Positions 8,181 to 16,562 of a stretch of 39,523 nucleotides of DNA are shown one piece after another. The notes under the pieces are model-generated. The model was not told the DNA's origin. It was given only the letters and a program-made list of their open reading frames with translations, and did no database searches. The translations under genes were made by a program, and so were the position numbers. The DNA lies in contig CANJCM010000040.1 of assembly GCA_947472765.1 (NCBI GenBank), forward strand, positions 1 through 39,523. The letters run 5' to 3'. Each line of letters opens with the position of its first letter. Within the stretch, counting starts at the first letter, position 1. Source of the DNA: Opitutia bacterium. GTDB taxonomy: Bacteria > Verrucomicrobiota > Verrucomicrobiia > Opitutales > Opitutaceae.

Positions 8181-8948
8181 ATGAAAGTCGTTATATTGGC
8201 CGGTGGGCTAGGTACGAGGATCAGCGAGGAGACACACCTAAAACCAAAGCCGATGGTGGAGGTCGCCGGGCGACCCATTCTTTGGCACGTGATGAAAATC
8301 TATTCGGCCCACGGCGTGAACGACTTCATTATCTGCGCCGGATACAAAGGCTACGTGATCAAGGAATATTTCGCGAACTACTTTCTACATATGTCGGACG
8401 TGACGTTTGACATGTCGCGGAATCAGATGGAGGTCCACCAGCGCCGGTCGGAGCCCTGGCGTGTGACGATTGTGGATACTGGCGACGCCACTCAGACCGG
8501 CGGACGTCTTGGCAGGGTCCGCGATTATCTCGACGGCGAGACTTTTTGTTTCACCTACGGCGACGGAGTAAGCGACGTCAACATCTCCAAACTCATTGCC
8601 TTTCATCGGGTGCATGGACGTGCTGCGACGGTTACGGGTGTGCAGCCGCCGGGGCGATACGGCGCCCTGGATATCGAGCGAGATCAGGTCATCGGTTTCC
8701 AGGAAAAGCCCGCGGGAGACGGGGCGTGGATCAATGGCGGCTTCTTCGTTCTCGAACCGTCGGTAATTGACCTCATCACGGGCGACCAGGTGATTTGGGA
8801 GCAGGCGCCGCTGAAGACGCTGGCTGCTGGCCGACAATTAAACGTTTTCAAGCATATGGGTTTCTGGCAGCCGATGGATACATTGCGGGAGAAGAACCAC
8901 CTCGAAGACCTGTGGGCCTCCGGCCGGGCTCCGTGGAAGGTGTGGTAA
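8181..8948 (+). CDS. rfbF: Glucose-1-phosphate cytidylyltransferase
   Basis: Catalyses CTP + alpha-D-glucose 1-phosphate to CDP-glucose, the entry step to CDP-3,6-dideoxyhexoses. The 255-residue length matches the family. The nucleotidyltransferase signature is at the start (MKVVILAGGLGTRISEET and then KPKPMVEVAGRPILWH). Also visible are CAGYKGYVIKEYFANY, VDTGDATQTGGRL, TYGDGVSDV for the metal-binding Asp, and GFWQPMDTLREKN. ATG 8181 is chosen because the family always begins at MKVVILAGG; an upstream in-frame start at 8133 would add 16 unrelated residues. rfbG and rfbH follow directly, which fixes the pathway. Confidence 0.95.
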   Translation: MKVVILAGGLGTRISEETHLKPKPMVEVAGRPILWHVMKIYSAHGVNDFIICAGYKGYVIKEYFANYFLHMSDVTFDMSRNQMEVHQRRSEPWRVTIVDTGDATQTGGRLGRVRDYLDGETFCFTYGDGVSDVNISKLIAFHRVHGRAATVTGVQPPGRYGALDIERDQVIGFQEKPAGDGAWINGGFFVLEPSVIDLITGDQVIWEQAPLKTLAAGRQLNVFKHMGFWQPMDTLREKNHLEDLWASGRAPWKVW

Positions 8949-8982
8949 GCGAGATTCCATCACCCTTGCCCTTCCTAATCCT

Positions 8983-10119
8983 GTGACTAAATCGCATATC
9001 TGCTTTGGCGGCATTTATCAGGGTAAGCGTGTCCTCGTGACCGGTCACACCGGATTCAAGGGCTCGTGGCTGTGCGAGTGGCTGTTAGCGTTGGGGGCTG
9101 AAGTGACCGGCTACTCACTCCGACCGCCGACGCAGCCGTCATTGTTCGAACAACTCGGGCTGGCCCCGCGGATTCACCACGTCGAGGGCGACGTGCGCGA
9201 CTTGCCGGCGGTGAGGTCCGCGGTGGAGCGTTGTAAGGCCGATTTCGTTTTCCATCTCGCGGCGCAGTCGCTGGTACGGCTTTCGTATGCCGACCCCGTC
9301 GAGACTTTCGCGACCAATGTAATGGGAACGGTGCACGTGCTCGAAGCGGTGCGGCTGGTTGCGCGGCCGTGCGTAGTCGTGGCGATTACCACCGACAAGT
9401 GCTACGAAAACCGGGAGTGGGTGCACAGCTATCGGGAGGAGGATGCGATGGGCGGCTACGATCCATATAGCTCGTCGAAAGGGGCGGCGGAACTCGTGAT
9501 CGCCGCGTATCGCCGGTCCTTTTTTTCCGGCGCCGATTCCAGCGTTCGACTGGCGTCCGCGCGCGCGGGTAATGTGATCGGCGGCGGTGACTGGGCGCGC
9601 GACCGTATCGTGCCCGACTGCGTGCGAGCATTGCAGCAAACGGACGCGATTCCTGTGCGAAACAAAATCGCGACGCGGCCCTGGCAGCACGTTCTCGAGC
9701 CGCTGAGCGGCTACCTCTGGCTGGGCGCGTGCCTCGCGCAATCGTCGCTGACCCGCCTAAACGCGACGCCGTCGGCGCTCTTCACGCAGCTATGCTCGGC
9801 CTTCAATTTCGGTCCCGCGCTCTCTTCCAATCGCACGGTGGCCGAGTTGGTCCAGGAAGTCATTAAGCACTGGCCCGGCCAGTGGGAGGACCGGAGCGAC
9901 CCCCATGCCCTGCACGAGGCGACGCGCTTGAACCTGGCAGTCGACAAAGCGCACCATGTCCTCGGCTGGCAGCCGGTATGGGACTTCGCCGAGACCGTCC
10001 GCCAGACGGTCTCTTGGTATCGGGAATCCGGCTGCGGAAGCGCGGCCCAGCCGACCCGCCGGCAAATCGGTGACTACATCGCTCGGGCCCGCGACGCACG
10101 CCTTCTTTGGACTCAATGA
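8983..10119 (+). CDS. rfbG: CDP-glucose 4,6-dehydratase
   Basis: Converts CDP-glucose to CDP-4-dehydro-6-deoxyglucose with bound NAD+. It is a 378-residue short-chain dehydrogenase of the extended type. The Rossmann motif is TGHTGFKGSW (about 20-29). The active site shows TTDKCYEN (136-143) and Tyr162-x-x-x-Lys166 in YDPYSSSK. Also typical are HLAAQSLVRLSY and RAGNVIGGGDWARDR. The start is GTG 8983, 34 bases after rfbF, without a strong ribosome-binding site. Its TGA overlaps the rfbH ATG (ATGA), indicating translational coupling. Confidence 0.95.
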   Translation: MTKSHICFGGIYQGKRVLVTGHTGFKGSWLCEWLLALGAEVTGYSLRPPTQPSLFEQLGLAPRIHHVEGDVRDLPAVRSAVERCKADFVFHLAAQSLVRLSYADPVETFATNVMGTVHVLEAVRLVARPCVVVAITTDKCYENREWVHSYREEDAMGGYDPYSSSKGAAELVIAAYRRSFFSGADSSVRLASARAGNVIGGGDWARDRIVPDCVRALQQTDAIPVRNKIATRPWQHVLEPLSGYLWLGACLAQSSLTRLNATPSALFTQLCSAFNFGPALSSNRTVAELVQEVIKHWPGQWEDRSDPHALHEATRLNLAVDKAHHVLGWQPVWDFAETVRQTVSWYRESGCGSAAQPTRRQIGDYIARARDARLLWTQ

Positions 10120-11606
10120 GCAACACCGCCCAAGAACTTAAAGCAGAAATATTGCGGCTGACCCGGGACTATAGCGCCTTGGTGCATCGCGCCAATCGCG
10201 CTGGAACGGAGAATTCGGTGCCATTCGAGCCCGGCAAGACCACGGTGCCATATGCCGGCCGCGTTTTCGATCAAGACGAGGTGGAGGCGGCCGTCGGCGC
10301 CACGCTGGACTTCTGGCTGACGCTCGGCCCGGAAGGTGAAGCATTCGAGCGGGAGCTCGCGGGCTTTCTCGGGGTGAAGCACTCCTTGCTAGTAAATTCC
10401 GGCTCGTCCGCGAACCTGATCGCCATTGCCGCGCTGACCACGCACAAACTGCCGGCGAACCGACGGGTTCAGCCGGGGGACGAAGTTATTACCGTGGCGG
10501 CAGGTTTCCCCACAACGGTAGCGCCGATTCTGCAGGTCGGAGCCGTGCCGGTCTTCATCGACAACGATCCGGCCACGGGCAACGCGCGTGTCGAGCAACT
10601 CGAAGCGGCCTTCAGTCCGGGCAAGACAAAGGCGGTGATGATGGCGCACGCGCTAGGTAATCCCTTCGACTTGAGCAGCGTCCTCGAGTTTTGCCGGCGG
10701 CATGACCTCTGGCTGATCGAGGACAACTGCGATGCGCTGGGCTGCACCTATTCGATGCCGATCGCGCGGGCAAACGCGCTCGGGATCATAGAAAATTCGC
10801 CCGGGATTCCGGCGAACGGCACCCATGTCACTCGCTATACCGGAACGTGGGGCGACATTTCCACGCAGTCGTTCTATCCGCCCCATCACTTGACTATGGG
10901 CGAAGGTGGCGCGGTAAATCTCGTATCACGGCCGCCGTTAAAAACTTATGCGGCAAGCTTCCGTGACTGGGGGCGTGATTGCTGGTGCGCATCGGGCAAG
11001 GACGACACCTGCGGCAAGCGTTTCAACTGGAAATTGGGCGAGCTGCCTCGCGGCTACGATCACAAATACATATACAGCCATCTCGGCTATAACCTGAAGC
11101 CGCTCGACCCGCAGGCGGCGATCGGGCGCCAGCAACTCAAGAAGCTTCCGGCGTTCATCGAGGCCCGAAAACGCAATTGGGAAGTTCTGAGGGAAGGGCT
11201 GGCGGAGTTCGCCGACAAATTCGATTTCACGCTGCCGACCCATGCCACCGGTTGGACGCCGGAGGGCTTCACGTGGGATGCGACCGGGTGCCGCACCGAG
11301 TGCTCTTGGTTCGGCTTCATGCTCCGCGTCAAGCCTGGCGCCGGCTTCACGCACACCGATCTCGCCCGGCATCTCGAATCGAAAAAAATTGGCAACCGGA
11401 TGTTCTTCGGCGGAAACCTGCTGCGGCAGCCCGTCTTCGTGCAGCTGAGAAAAGATCGCCCGTCGTCATTCCGCGTGCTGGGGGCGATGCCGGGCGCCGA
11501 TGAAATCATGGAGCGCGCTCTGTTCCTCGGAACGTATCCGGGTCTTACGACGACAATGCTGGAGTATGAACTCCAGGTGATCCGGGATTTTGTGCGACAA
11601 GCCTAA
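10116..11606 (+). CDS. rfbH: CDP-4-dehydro-6-deoxyglucose 3-dehydrase (PMP- and Fe-S-dependent, E1)
   Basis: With a reductase partner it removes the C3 hydroxyl of CDP-4-dehydro-6-deoxyglucose. It belongs to the DegT/DnrJ/EryC1 aminotransferase fold. The usual PLP lysine is replaced by His (SFYPPHHLTMGEGGA, first His ~257), the hallmark of this dehydrase. The Fe-S ligands fit C-x-C-x7-C at Cys289, Cys291 and Cys299 in GRDCWCASGKDDTC. The upstream Cys, in DALGC (~210), lies 78 residues away rather than the 57 I recall for the Yersinia enzyme, because of an insertion around IARANALGIIENSPG. ATG 10116 overlaps the rfbG stop; a TTG at 10107 is less likely. No E3-type ferredoxin reductase (AscD/RfbI) gene lies in the window. 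Confidence 0.95.
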   Translation: MSNTAQELKAEILRLTRDYSALVHRANRAGTENSVPFEPGKTTVPYAGRVFDQDEVEAAVGATLDFWLTLGPEGEAFERELAGFLGVKHSLLVNSGSSANLIAIAALTTHKLPANRRVQPGDEVITVAAGFPTTVAPILQVGAVPVFIDNDPATGNARVEQLEAAFSPGKTKAVMMAHALGNPFDLSSVLEFCRRHDLWLIEDNCDALGCTYSMPIARANALGIIENSPGIPANGTHVTRYTGTWGDISTQSFYPPHHLTMGEGGAVNLVSRPPLKTYAASFRDWGRDCWCASGKDDTCGKRFNWKLGELPRGYDHKYIYSHLGYNLKPLDPQAAIGRQQLKKLPAFIEARKRNWEVLREGLAEFADKFDFTLPTHATGWTPEGFTWDATGCRTECSWFGFMLRVKPGAGFTHTDLARHLESKKIGNRMFFGGNLLRQPVFVQLRKDRPSSFRVLGAMPGADEIMERALFLGTYPGLTTTMLEYELQVIRDFVRQA

Positions 11607-11611
11607 GTTTC

Positions 11612-12148
11612 GTGCAAAGCCTTGAGCAGCCATTTTCGGGCGTCCATCTTCTCCAACCGAAGGTGTTCACCGATGAACGTGGGGAGTTCGTAAAGACGTT
11701 TCACGCGCCGACCTTCGCCGGGCTAGGCATCGCATTCGCGCCACGGGAGGAGTTTTTTTCCACTTCGCGGCGGAATGTGATTCGCGGGATGCATTTCCAA
11801 TTGCCGCCCCATGGGCACGGGAAGCTCGTCTATTGCATCCGCGGCGCGGTGCTCGACGTCGTGATCGATCTACGCAAGCTATCCGCCACCTTTGGGGGCG
11901 TGTATTCGACGCAACTGACCGCGGCAAATCGCCGGATCCTATTCCTCCCGCCCGGCCTCGGGCATGGATTTGTGGCGCAGGAAGATGATACGGTCATGGT
12001 TTACCAGACCGACAAGGTTCATGTACCGGCGGCCGATTCAGGCGTCCGCTGGGACAGCTTCGGGTTTGATTGGGGCTGCGCCAATCCTGTAATCTCGCCG
12101 CGCGACCGGGAATTCCCAGGGCTGCCGGAATTTCACTCGCCGTGGTGA
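11612..12148 (+). CDS. RmlC-type sugar-nucleotide epimerase, possibly AscE-like 5-epimerase
   Basis: A 178-residue cupin of the dTDP-4-dehydrorhamnose 3,5-epimerase family. Visible family marks are VFTDERGEFVKTF, NVIRGMHFQ with the catalytic-type His61, GKLVYCIRGAVLDVVIDLR, LPPGLGHGF and the VYQTDK Tyr131. It starts at GTG 11612, five bases after the rfbH stop. Family members epimerise C3 and/or C5 of 4-keto-6-deoxy sugars. Right after rfbFGH, with no rmlA/rmlB/rmlD nearby, it may instead act on the CDP-3,6-dideoxy-4-keto sugar at C5, as AscE does in ascarylose synthesis. That substrate is inferred from context; an ordinary dTDP-rhamnose enzyme is the alternative. Confidence 0.85.
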   Translation: MQSLEQPFSGVHLLQPKVFTDERGEFVKTFHAPTFAGLGIAFAPREEFFSTSRRNVIRGMHFQLPPHGHGKLVYCIRGAVLDVVIDLRKLSATFGGVYSTQLTAANRRILFLPPGLGHGFVAQEDDTVMVYQTDKVHVPAADSGVRWDSFGFDWGCANPVISPRDREFPGLPEFHSPW

Positions 12149-12194
12149 TGCTTCGGACGCGGCAAAACCACCAAATCCGTTTTTACTCTTAGGC

Positions 12195-13097
12195 ATGACT
12201 GATTCCGACCTAGCGGGCATTTTCGTCAGCGTATGTTTGCTGACATACAATAGAGCCGCCTCGCTAAGACGAAGCATCGATTCGTTGCTAAGCCAGTCGC
12301 ATACAAATCTAGAACTTATCATTAATGATAATTGCTCCTCCGACTACACCGAGAATCTTGGACGGGAGTATGAACGGCGCGATCGCCGGGTGCGCTATTT
12401 CCGGAACTCAAAAAATGTAGGATATACCGGCAATCAGAACCTCGCATTGGAACGAGCGTCCTCCGAATATGTTGCGCTGGTGCATGATGGCGATATTTAC
12501 GACTCCAATTTGCTTTTGAAGTGGCTTCGAGCATTACAACGGCATTCGTCGGCAGCACTGGCGTTCAACGCACTAAACCGTCTCGACGAACATGGCATCG
12601 TCGTAAGAACTTACACTCATCCATATAAGGAGTTGGTTCCTGGTCGGGCACTTTTTGAGGAAATGTTATGCAGACCGGATTCACCTATTTTCGGAATCGT
12701 CATGGTGAGAAAAAGCAAGATCCTTGAGGCTGGCCACTTCGACGTTTCGTTCGTTTGGTTGTCGGATGTGGACATGTGGCTGCGGCTACTGCTCCGCTCC
12801 GATGCCGCGTATGTGTCGGAGGCATTGATAAGCATAGCTCCACGTGAAAAGGCCCATCCGGTGCGCATCGGCAATTGGGATATAATGCTGGAAAGGGAGA
12901 GTATATATAACAAGAACTTCCACCGGCATCTTGATGGGCGTTCTGCCGTCGGCAGCGATTTGGCGCGGAGAATGAAACGGATGCTCGCCCGGGAGCGGCT
13001 CATTTGGATGCTGTGGTGCCTGCGGCGCGGGCGCGTAGGCGCATTCCTTAACGGAGTAAAGTATTGCATTCAACAACCGCTTCTCCGCCGCGAATGA
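12195..13097 (+). CDS. Family 2 glycosyltransferase (GT-A fold)
   Basis: The 300-residue protein begins with the GT2 core: VSVCLLTYNRAASLRRSIDS, then LELIINDNCSSDYTE and the DGD metal/nucleotide motif at about 98-100 (ALVHDGDIYD). The acceptor side includes SFVWLSDVDMWLRLL (an ED-like acidic pair) and an Arg-rich C-terminal helix. It probably transfers one sugar of the repeat unit at the cytoplasmic face of the membrane. It starts at ATG 12195. Its base composition is somewhat more AT-rich than rfbFGH, which hints at a different origin. Donor and acceptor cannot be told from sequence. Confidence 0.85.
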   Translation: MTDSDLAGIFVSVCLLTYNRAASLRRSIDSLLSQSHTNLELIINDNCSSDYTENLGREYERRDRRVRYFRNSKNVGYTGNQNLALERASSEYVALVHDGDIYDSNLLLKWLRALQRHSSAALAFNALNRLDEHGIVVRTYTHPYKELVPGRALFEEMLCRPDSPIFGIVMVRKSKILEAGHFDVSFVWLSDVDMWLRLLLRSDAAYVSEALISIAPREKAHPVRIGNWDIMLERESIYNKNFHRHLDGRSAVGSDLARRMKRMLARERLIWMLWCLRRGRVGAFLNGVKYCIQQPLLRRE

Positions 13098-13235
13098 GTA
13101 GTTTTTTCACGAGATGATCAGCGCGTGCAGTTCCAGCAATTGGAACATTCGAGCATATTTGGCGTGGGAAGAAGTATTGATTCTGGCGTGTGTTCGACGT
13201 CTTATCGGTATAGCGAAGTTTGAAACAGGTTGGTG

Positions 13236-14213
13236 ATGCGAGTCCTTTTTACAGGAGCGAGTTCGTTCACCGGCTACTGGTTCGCCGAGGCCCTCGCGCA
13301 GGTGGGGCACGAGGTGATGTGCATCTACACGAAGCCGGCGGAGGCGTATGAAGGCATCCGGGGGAAGCGGGTCAGAATGCTGGCGGACAAGGTCAGCCAA
13401 GTGTTTGGCCCGCGGTTTGGTGATGCCGCATTCCTCGAACTTCTCGACGGTGAGCCTCCGTTCGACGCCATTTGCCACCACGCGGCGGACGCGAAGAACC
13501 ACAAGGCCGCGAATTTTGATTGCGCGCGAGCGCTCGCGGAAAACGTGCGGGGCATCAACGAGGTGATGCAGCGCGCGCGGGCGCGTGGTGTAAGTGTTTT
13601 CGTTGCCACGGGAACGTATTTCGAGGCCGGTGAGGGCGTCGGCACGCCGCCGTTGGAGGCCTTTTCGCCTTATGCGTTATCGAAGGGCCTGACGTGGCAG
13701 GTTTTTCGCTATTACGCCAGCCAGCATGGCTTGAAACTCGGCAAATTTGTTCTGCCGAATCCAATCGGGCTTTACGACGAACCGAGATTCCTGGAGCACT
13801 TGTTTCGTTCCTGGCGCCGCGGCGAGCCCGCGAGCGTGCGAACGCCGGATTATGTCCGTGACAACGCGCCTGTCGCACTGCTGGCCCGCACTTACTGCGA
13901 TTTTTTGGTCGGGGTGCATGGCGGCGCAGCAGGCCTCGCGCAGAGGAATCCGAGCGGCTGGGTTGAGACCGTGGGAGAGTTCGCGTCCCGTGTTTCGCGG
14001 CATGTCCAGGAGATTTCCGGCCACGAATGTCCGGTGCACTGTCATCAGCAAATAGACCTCCAAGAGCCGCGCGCCCGAGCCAACACAGAAGAGATACTCG
14101 GGGGCTGGTCCTCGGAGGATGAGCGTGAATTTTGGCGTGAATTGTGGCACGAGTCCCGGCCACCGTCGTTCGAGAGTGCGGCTGCTTCGGGCGGCGGGAG
14201 GAAACCGGTATGA
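13236..14213 (+). CDS. NAD(P)-dependent sugar-nucleotide reductase/epimerase, possible dideoxyhexose 4-reductase
   Basis: The 325-residue extended short-chain dehydrogenase begins with the Rossmann loop LFTGASSFTGYW. It has ICHHAADAKNHK, an active-site block VFVATGTYFE and the catalytic Tyr146-x-x-x-Lys150 (PYALSK). ATG 13236 follows AGG by six bases; GTG 13233 and TTG 13230 are in frame just upstream. Close to rfbFGH and an RmlC-type epimerase, it is a candidate for the 4-keto reductase that ends CDP-dideoxyhexose synthesis (RfbJ/RfbS/AscF role). It could equally be another NDP-sugar epimerase. Its TGA overlaps the next ATG (ATGA). Confidence 0.8.
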   Translation: MRVLFTGASSFTGYWFAEALAQVGHEVMCIYTKPAEAYEGIRGKRVRMLADKVSQVFGPRFGDAAFLELLDGEPPFDAICHHAADAKNHKAANFDCARALAENVRGINEVMQRARARGVSVFVATGTYFEAGEGVGTPPLEAFSPYALSKGLTWQVFRYYASQHGLKLGKFVLPNPIGLYDEPRFLEHLFRSWRRGEPASVRTPDYVRDNAPVALLARTYCDFLVGVHGGAAGLAQRNPSGWVETVGEFASRVSRHVQEISGHECPVHCHQQIDLQEPRARANTEEILGGWSSEDEREFWRELWHESRPPSFESAAASGGGRKPV

Positions 14214-15178
14214 ACGCGGGCTTACTTTCGGTCGGCATCCCCGTTTACAATCAAGTGGAGACGATTGCCGAAACGATTGAGTCGTTGCTCGCACAGGACC
14301 GACCTCCGGCGGAAATCGTGGTCTCCGAAAACCATTCCACGGACGGCACGGGGGAAGTCGTGGAGCGTTACCGGGGGCGAGTGAGGATAGTTCGGCCTCC
14401 GGTGCATTGCGGCATGACGGAAAATTGGAACTTCACTGTCAGTCAGTTGCGCAGCCCGTGGTTCGCTCTGCTCAGCGGTGATGATCTTGCGTTACCCGGT
14501 TATGTGCGGATTCTAGAATCGGCTGCGGTAACGCCCGGCGCCGTGATGGTGCGGGCACCTTACGCCGAGGTATCAATGGGCGGGGATTTTTTGGGTCTCC
14601 AAAAGTTGCGGATGGCCCCGCGCGTTGCGGACCATCCCGCCAACTTGGACGAGCAATTGCTCGGCCCCCGCGTAGGATTTGCGGCCTTTGCCGCGTCGAT
14701 GGACGGGTGGCGAAAAGCGGGTGGCTTCCCCGAGAAATTACACTGCTATGCGGATTGGGCCTTCTGGATGCAGTTGGCCCGTTTTGGCAAATTCGTGCTA
14801 TGCTCCGAGACGGCCGCGAAATATCGCATTCACGCTAATGTTTTCCTCTCCAAACGTCGGGCGTTGCTAGAATTGCAGGATGAGGTGGAGATAGCGACCG
14901 GAATAATTCCCGCTGTGACAAAAGGGAGCCTGCCCCGCGGTCGTGTCATGCACGCTCTCCGCTGGCGGCTGCAAAATTACTTAGCGACGCACCCCTATTC
15001 GGAAGAACTCTTCGAAGGGGGTATCGCTTGTCAGGCCGTCGAGACCTGGGCACATGCAATTAATTGCAAGTCATTCCTCCAATCGTGGCGCACGGGCGGC
15101 CTTCGGCGGCCTTCGATCCCCGTGGGGCGCAGAGTACAAGGCGCGTTGCACCTACTGAGCAAGCGAATCCGGGGCTAA
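14210..15178 (+). CDS. Family 2 glycosyltransferase (GT-A fold)
   Basis: The start at ATG 14210 overlaps the previous stop (ATGA) and has a good GGAGG ribosome-binding site, so the upstream in-frame codon at 14144 is rejected. The 322-residue product shows LLSVGIPVYNQVETIAETIE, EIVVSENHSTDGT and the metal-site LLSGDDLALPGY. ADWAFWMQLA provides the acidic pair seen late in the GT-A domain. It likely adds a sugar of the repeat unit on the cytoplasmic side. The C terminus is basic and may contact the membrane. Sugar specificity is unknown. Confidence 0.85.
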   Translation: MNAGLLSVGIPVYNQVETIAETIESLLAQDRPPAEIVVSENHSTDGTGEVVERYRGRVRIVRPPVHCGMTENWNFTVSQLRSPWFALLSGDDLALPGYVRILESAAVTPGAVMVRAPYAEVSMGGDFLGLQKLRMAPRVADHPANLDEQLLGPRVGFAAFAASMDGWRKAGGFPEKLHCYADWAFWMQLARFGKFVLCSETAAKYRIHANVFLSKRRALLELQDEVEIATGIIPAVTKGSLPRGRVMHALRWRLQNYLATHPYSEELFEGGIACQAVETWAHAINCKSFLQSWRTGGLRRPSIPVGRRVQGALHLLSKRIRG

Positions 15179-15231
15179 TGAAGATGGCAAAAATTCCCAC
15201 TCGGAATCGGCATCCCTTCCCGCGCAGCTGA

Positions 15232-16449
15232 ATGAGCAGAGCCAAACCCACCGCTCTCCTCGCGTGCTTTGGATCCGCGTTGCAGGACCCGCCCACGCGA
15301 AATGCCGCGCAATACCTGTTGGAGCAAGGCTGGCACGTGACCATTCTGCAACGTGATCAAAGGCGCGCAACTGGCGCGCCGATTCACGGAGATTGCCGAT
15401 TGGTCGAGGCGCTGCGCACGCTAGGTGGCGGAAGGGCAACTCGGATCGCGGAGATCGCGGCGTTTGCCATAAAGCTCAATTACCTCTGTCGTCGCCTTCA
15501 GCCGGACGCCCTCGTTGGCGTTATGCTTCACGCCTACGGCTTGATCAATGCTCACGTGCAAAGGAAGGCACGAGTAACCGTTTGTTCCATTCTGGATATC
15601 CCAGTGCCAGGAGCCTCTGGGAAGCTGAATGAGCCCATCTTCTCCCGCGGGATGCGCAGGTTGCGCAGCGTCGATGTCATATGGGCCAGCGATAAATACA
15701 AAGGGCGCGACATCCGCAAATTGGCGAGCTTAGATAAAGACCCAATAATTTGCCACAATTGTCCAAAAACCAGCTATATCACAGGTGACTTGTGGCCGAG
15801 AAACCCGTGGCTTCGACTTGAATTGCAGCGTCGCCTTGGGCATAACATGGGGGAAGAGATGTGTATTCTGCTGAGATCGGGGGCGCTCGGGGAGCACGGA
15901 GGGATCGAGGAGACGTTGTCGGCAATCAGAGAGGTGAAAGACGTTGTGTTTGTGCTGGCGGGCCAGATATCCAAGGACTATCAGCAAAGACTCGAATCAT
16001 ATGCCTCCCGACTTGGCGTAGAGCGAAGGTTTACTATATTTAAGGCGCCTAGTGACGAGATATGGAATCTTTGCCTGCGAGGAGCTGACATTGGACATAT
16101 GATTCACTTCCGACCCGGTGACGGGTATCATCAGCAAGCCTATGATTTGAACTCATGTCTTTCCAACAATAGACTCTTTCAGTATATGGCGGCTGGACTG
16201 CCCATTCTGGTCAATGACGATCCACGGTTGCAAGACATCGCACGACAGGTTCCTTGCTTTGAACCCATACGCCAGGAGCGTGCACTTGAGGATTTAAGAG
16301 GCAAAATCAGCGGATTGTCGCGGTTGCCAAACCGCCGAATCGATTTGGGCACGGTCGGCCGCCGGGCGCACGAGATGACATTTCACTGGGAACACCAGTT
16401 TGCCCCGGTATACGACGCCCTGACTGCAAAGTTGGGCCACGTAAAGTAA
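15232..16449 (+). CDS. Glycosyltransferase, GT-B fold
   Basis: The 405-residue protein has two Rossmann-like halves. The N-terminal half opens with TALLACFGSALQDPPTRNA. The C-terminal half holds ILLRSGALGEHGGIEETL, VVFVLAGQISKDYQQRLESY and the donor-binding region NNRLFQYMAAGLPILVNDDP, which resembles GT4-type enzymes. ATG 15232 lies 53 bases after the previous gene with no overlap. The middle (about 15600-16320) is more AT-rich than its neighbours. It probably extends the lipid-linked repeat unit; donor and linkage are unknown. Confidence 0.75.
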   Translation: MSRAKPTALLACFGSALQDPPTRNAAQYLLEQGWHVTILQRDQRRATGAPIHGDCRLVEALRTLGGGRATRIAEIAAFAIKLNYLCRRLQPDALVGVMLHAYGLINAHVQRKARVTVCSILDIPVPGASGKLNEPIFSRGMRRLRSVDVIWASDKYKGRDIRKLASLDKDPIICHNCPKTSYITGDLWPRNPWLRLELQRRLGHNMGEEMCILLRSGALGEHGGIEETLSAIREVKDVVFVLAGQISKDYQQRLESYASRLGVERRFTIFKAPSDEIWNLCLRGADIGHMIHFRPGDGYHQQAYDLNSCLSNNRLFQYMAAGLPILVNDDPRLQDIARQVPCFEPIRQERALEDLRGKISGLSRLPNRRIDLGTVGRRAHEMTFHWEHQFAPVYDALTAKLGHVK

Positions 16450-16562
16450 GCAGGTCCAATTTAACGTGAATGGACAAAAAAGTATCCAGAAGAGTGCGCG
16501 AGGCAGTGGTCTCCATCTTGCACGGAAATAGGTGGTTCGCCCAATGTGAATAACAACATTAC

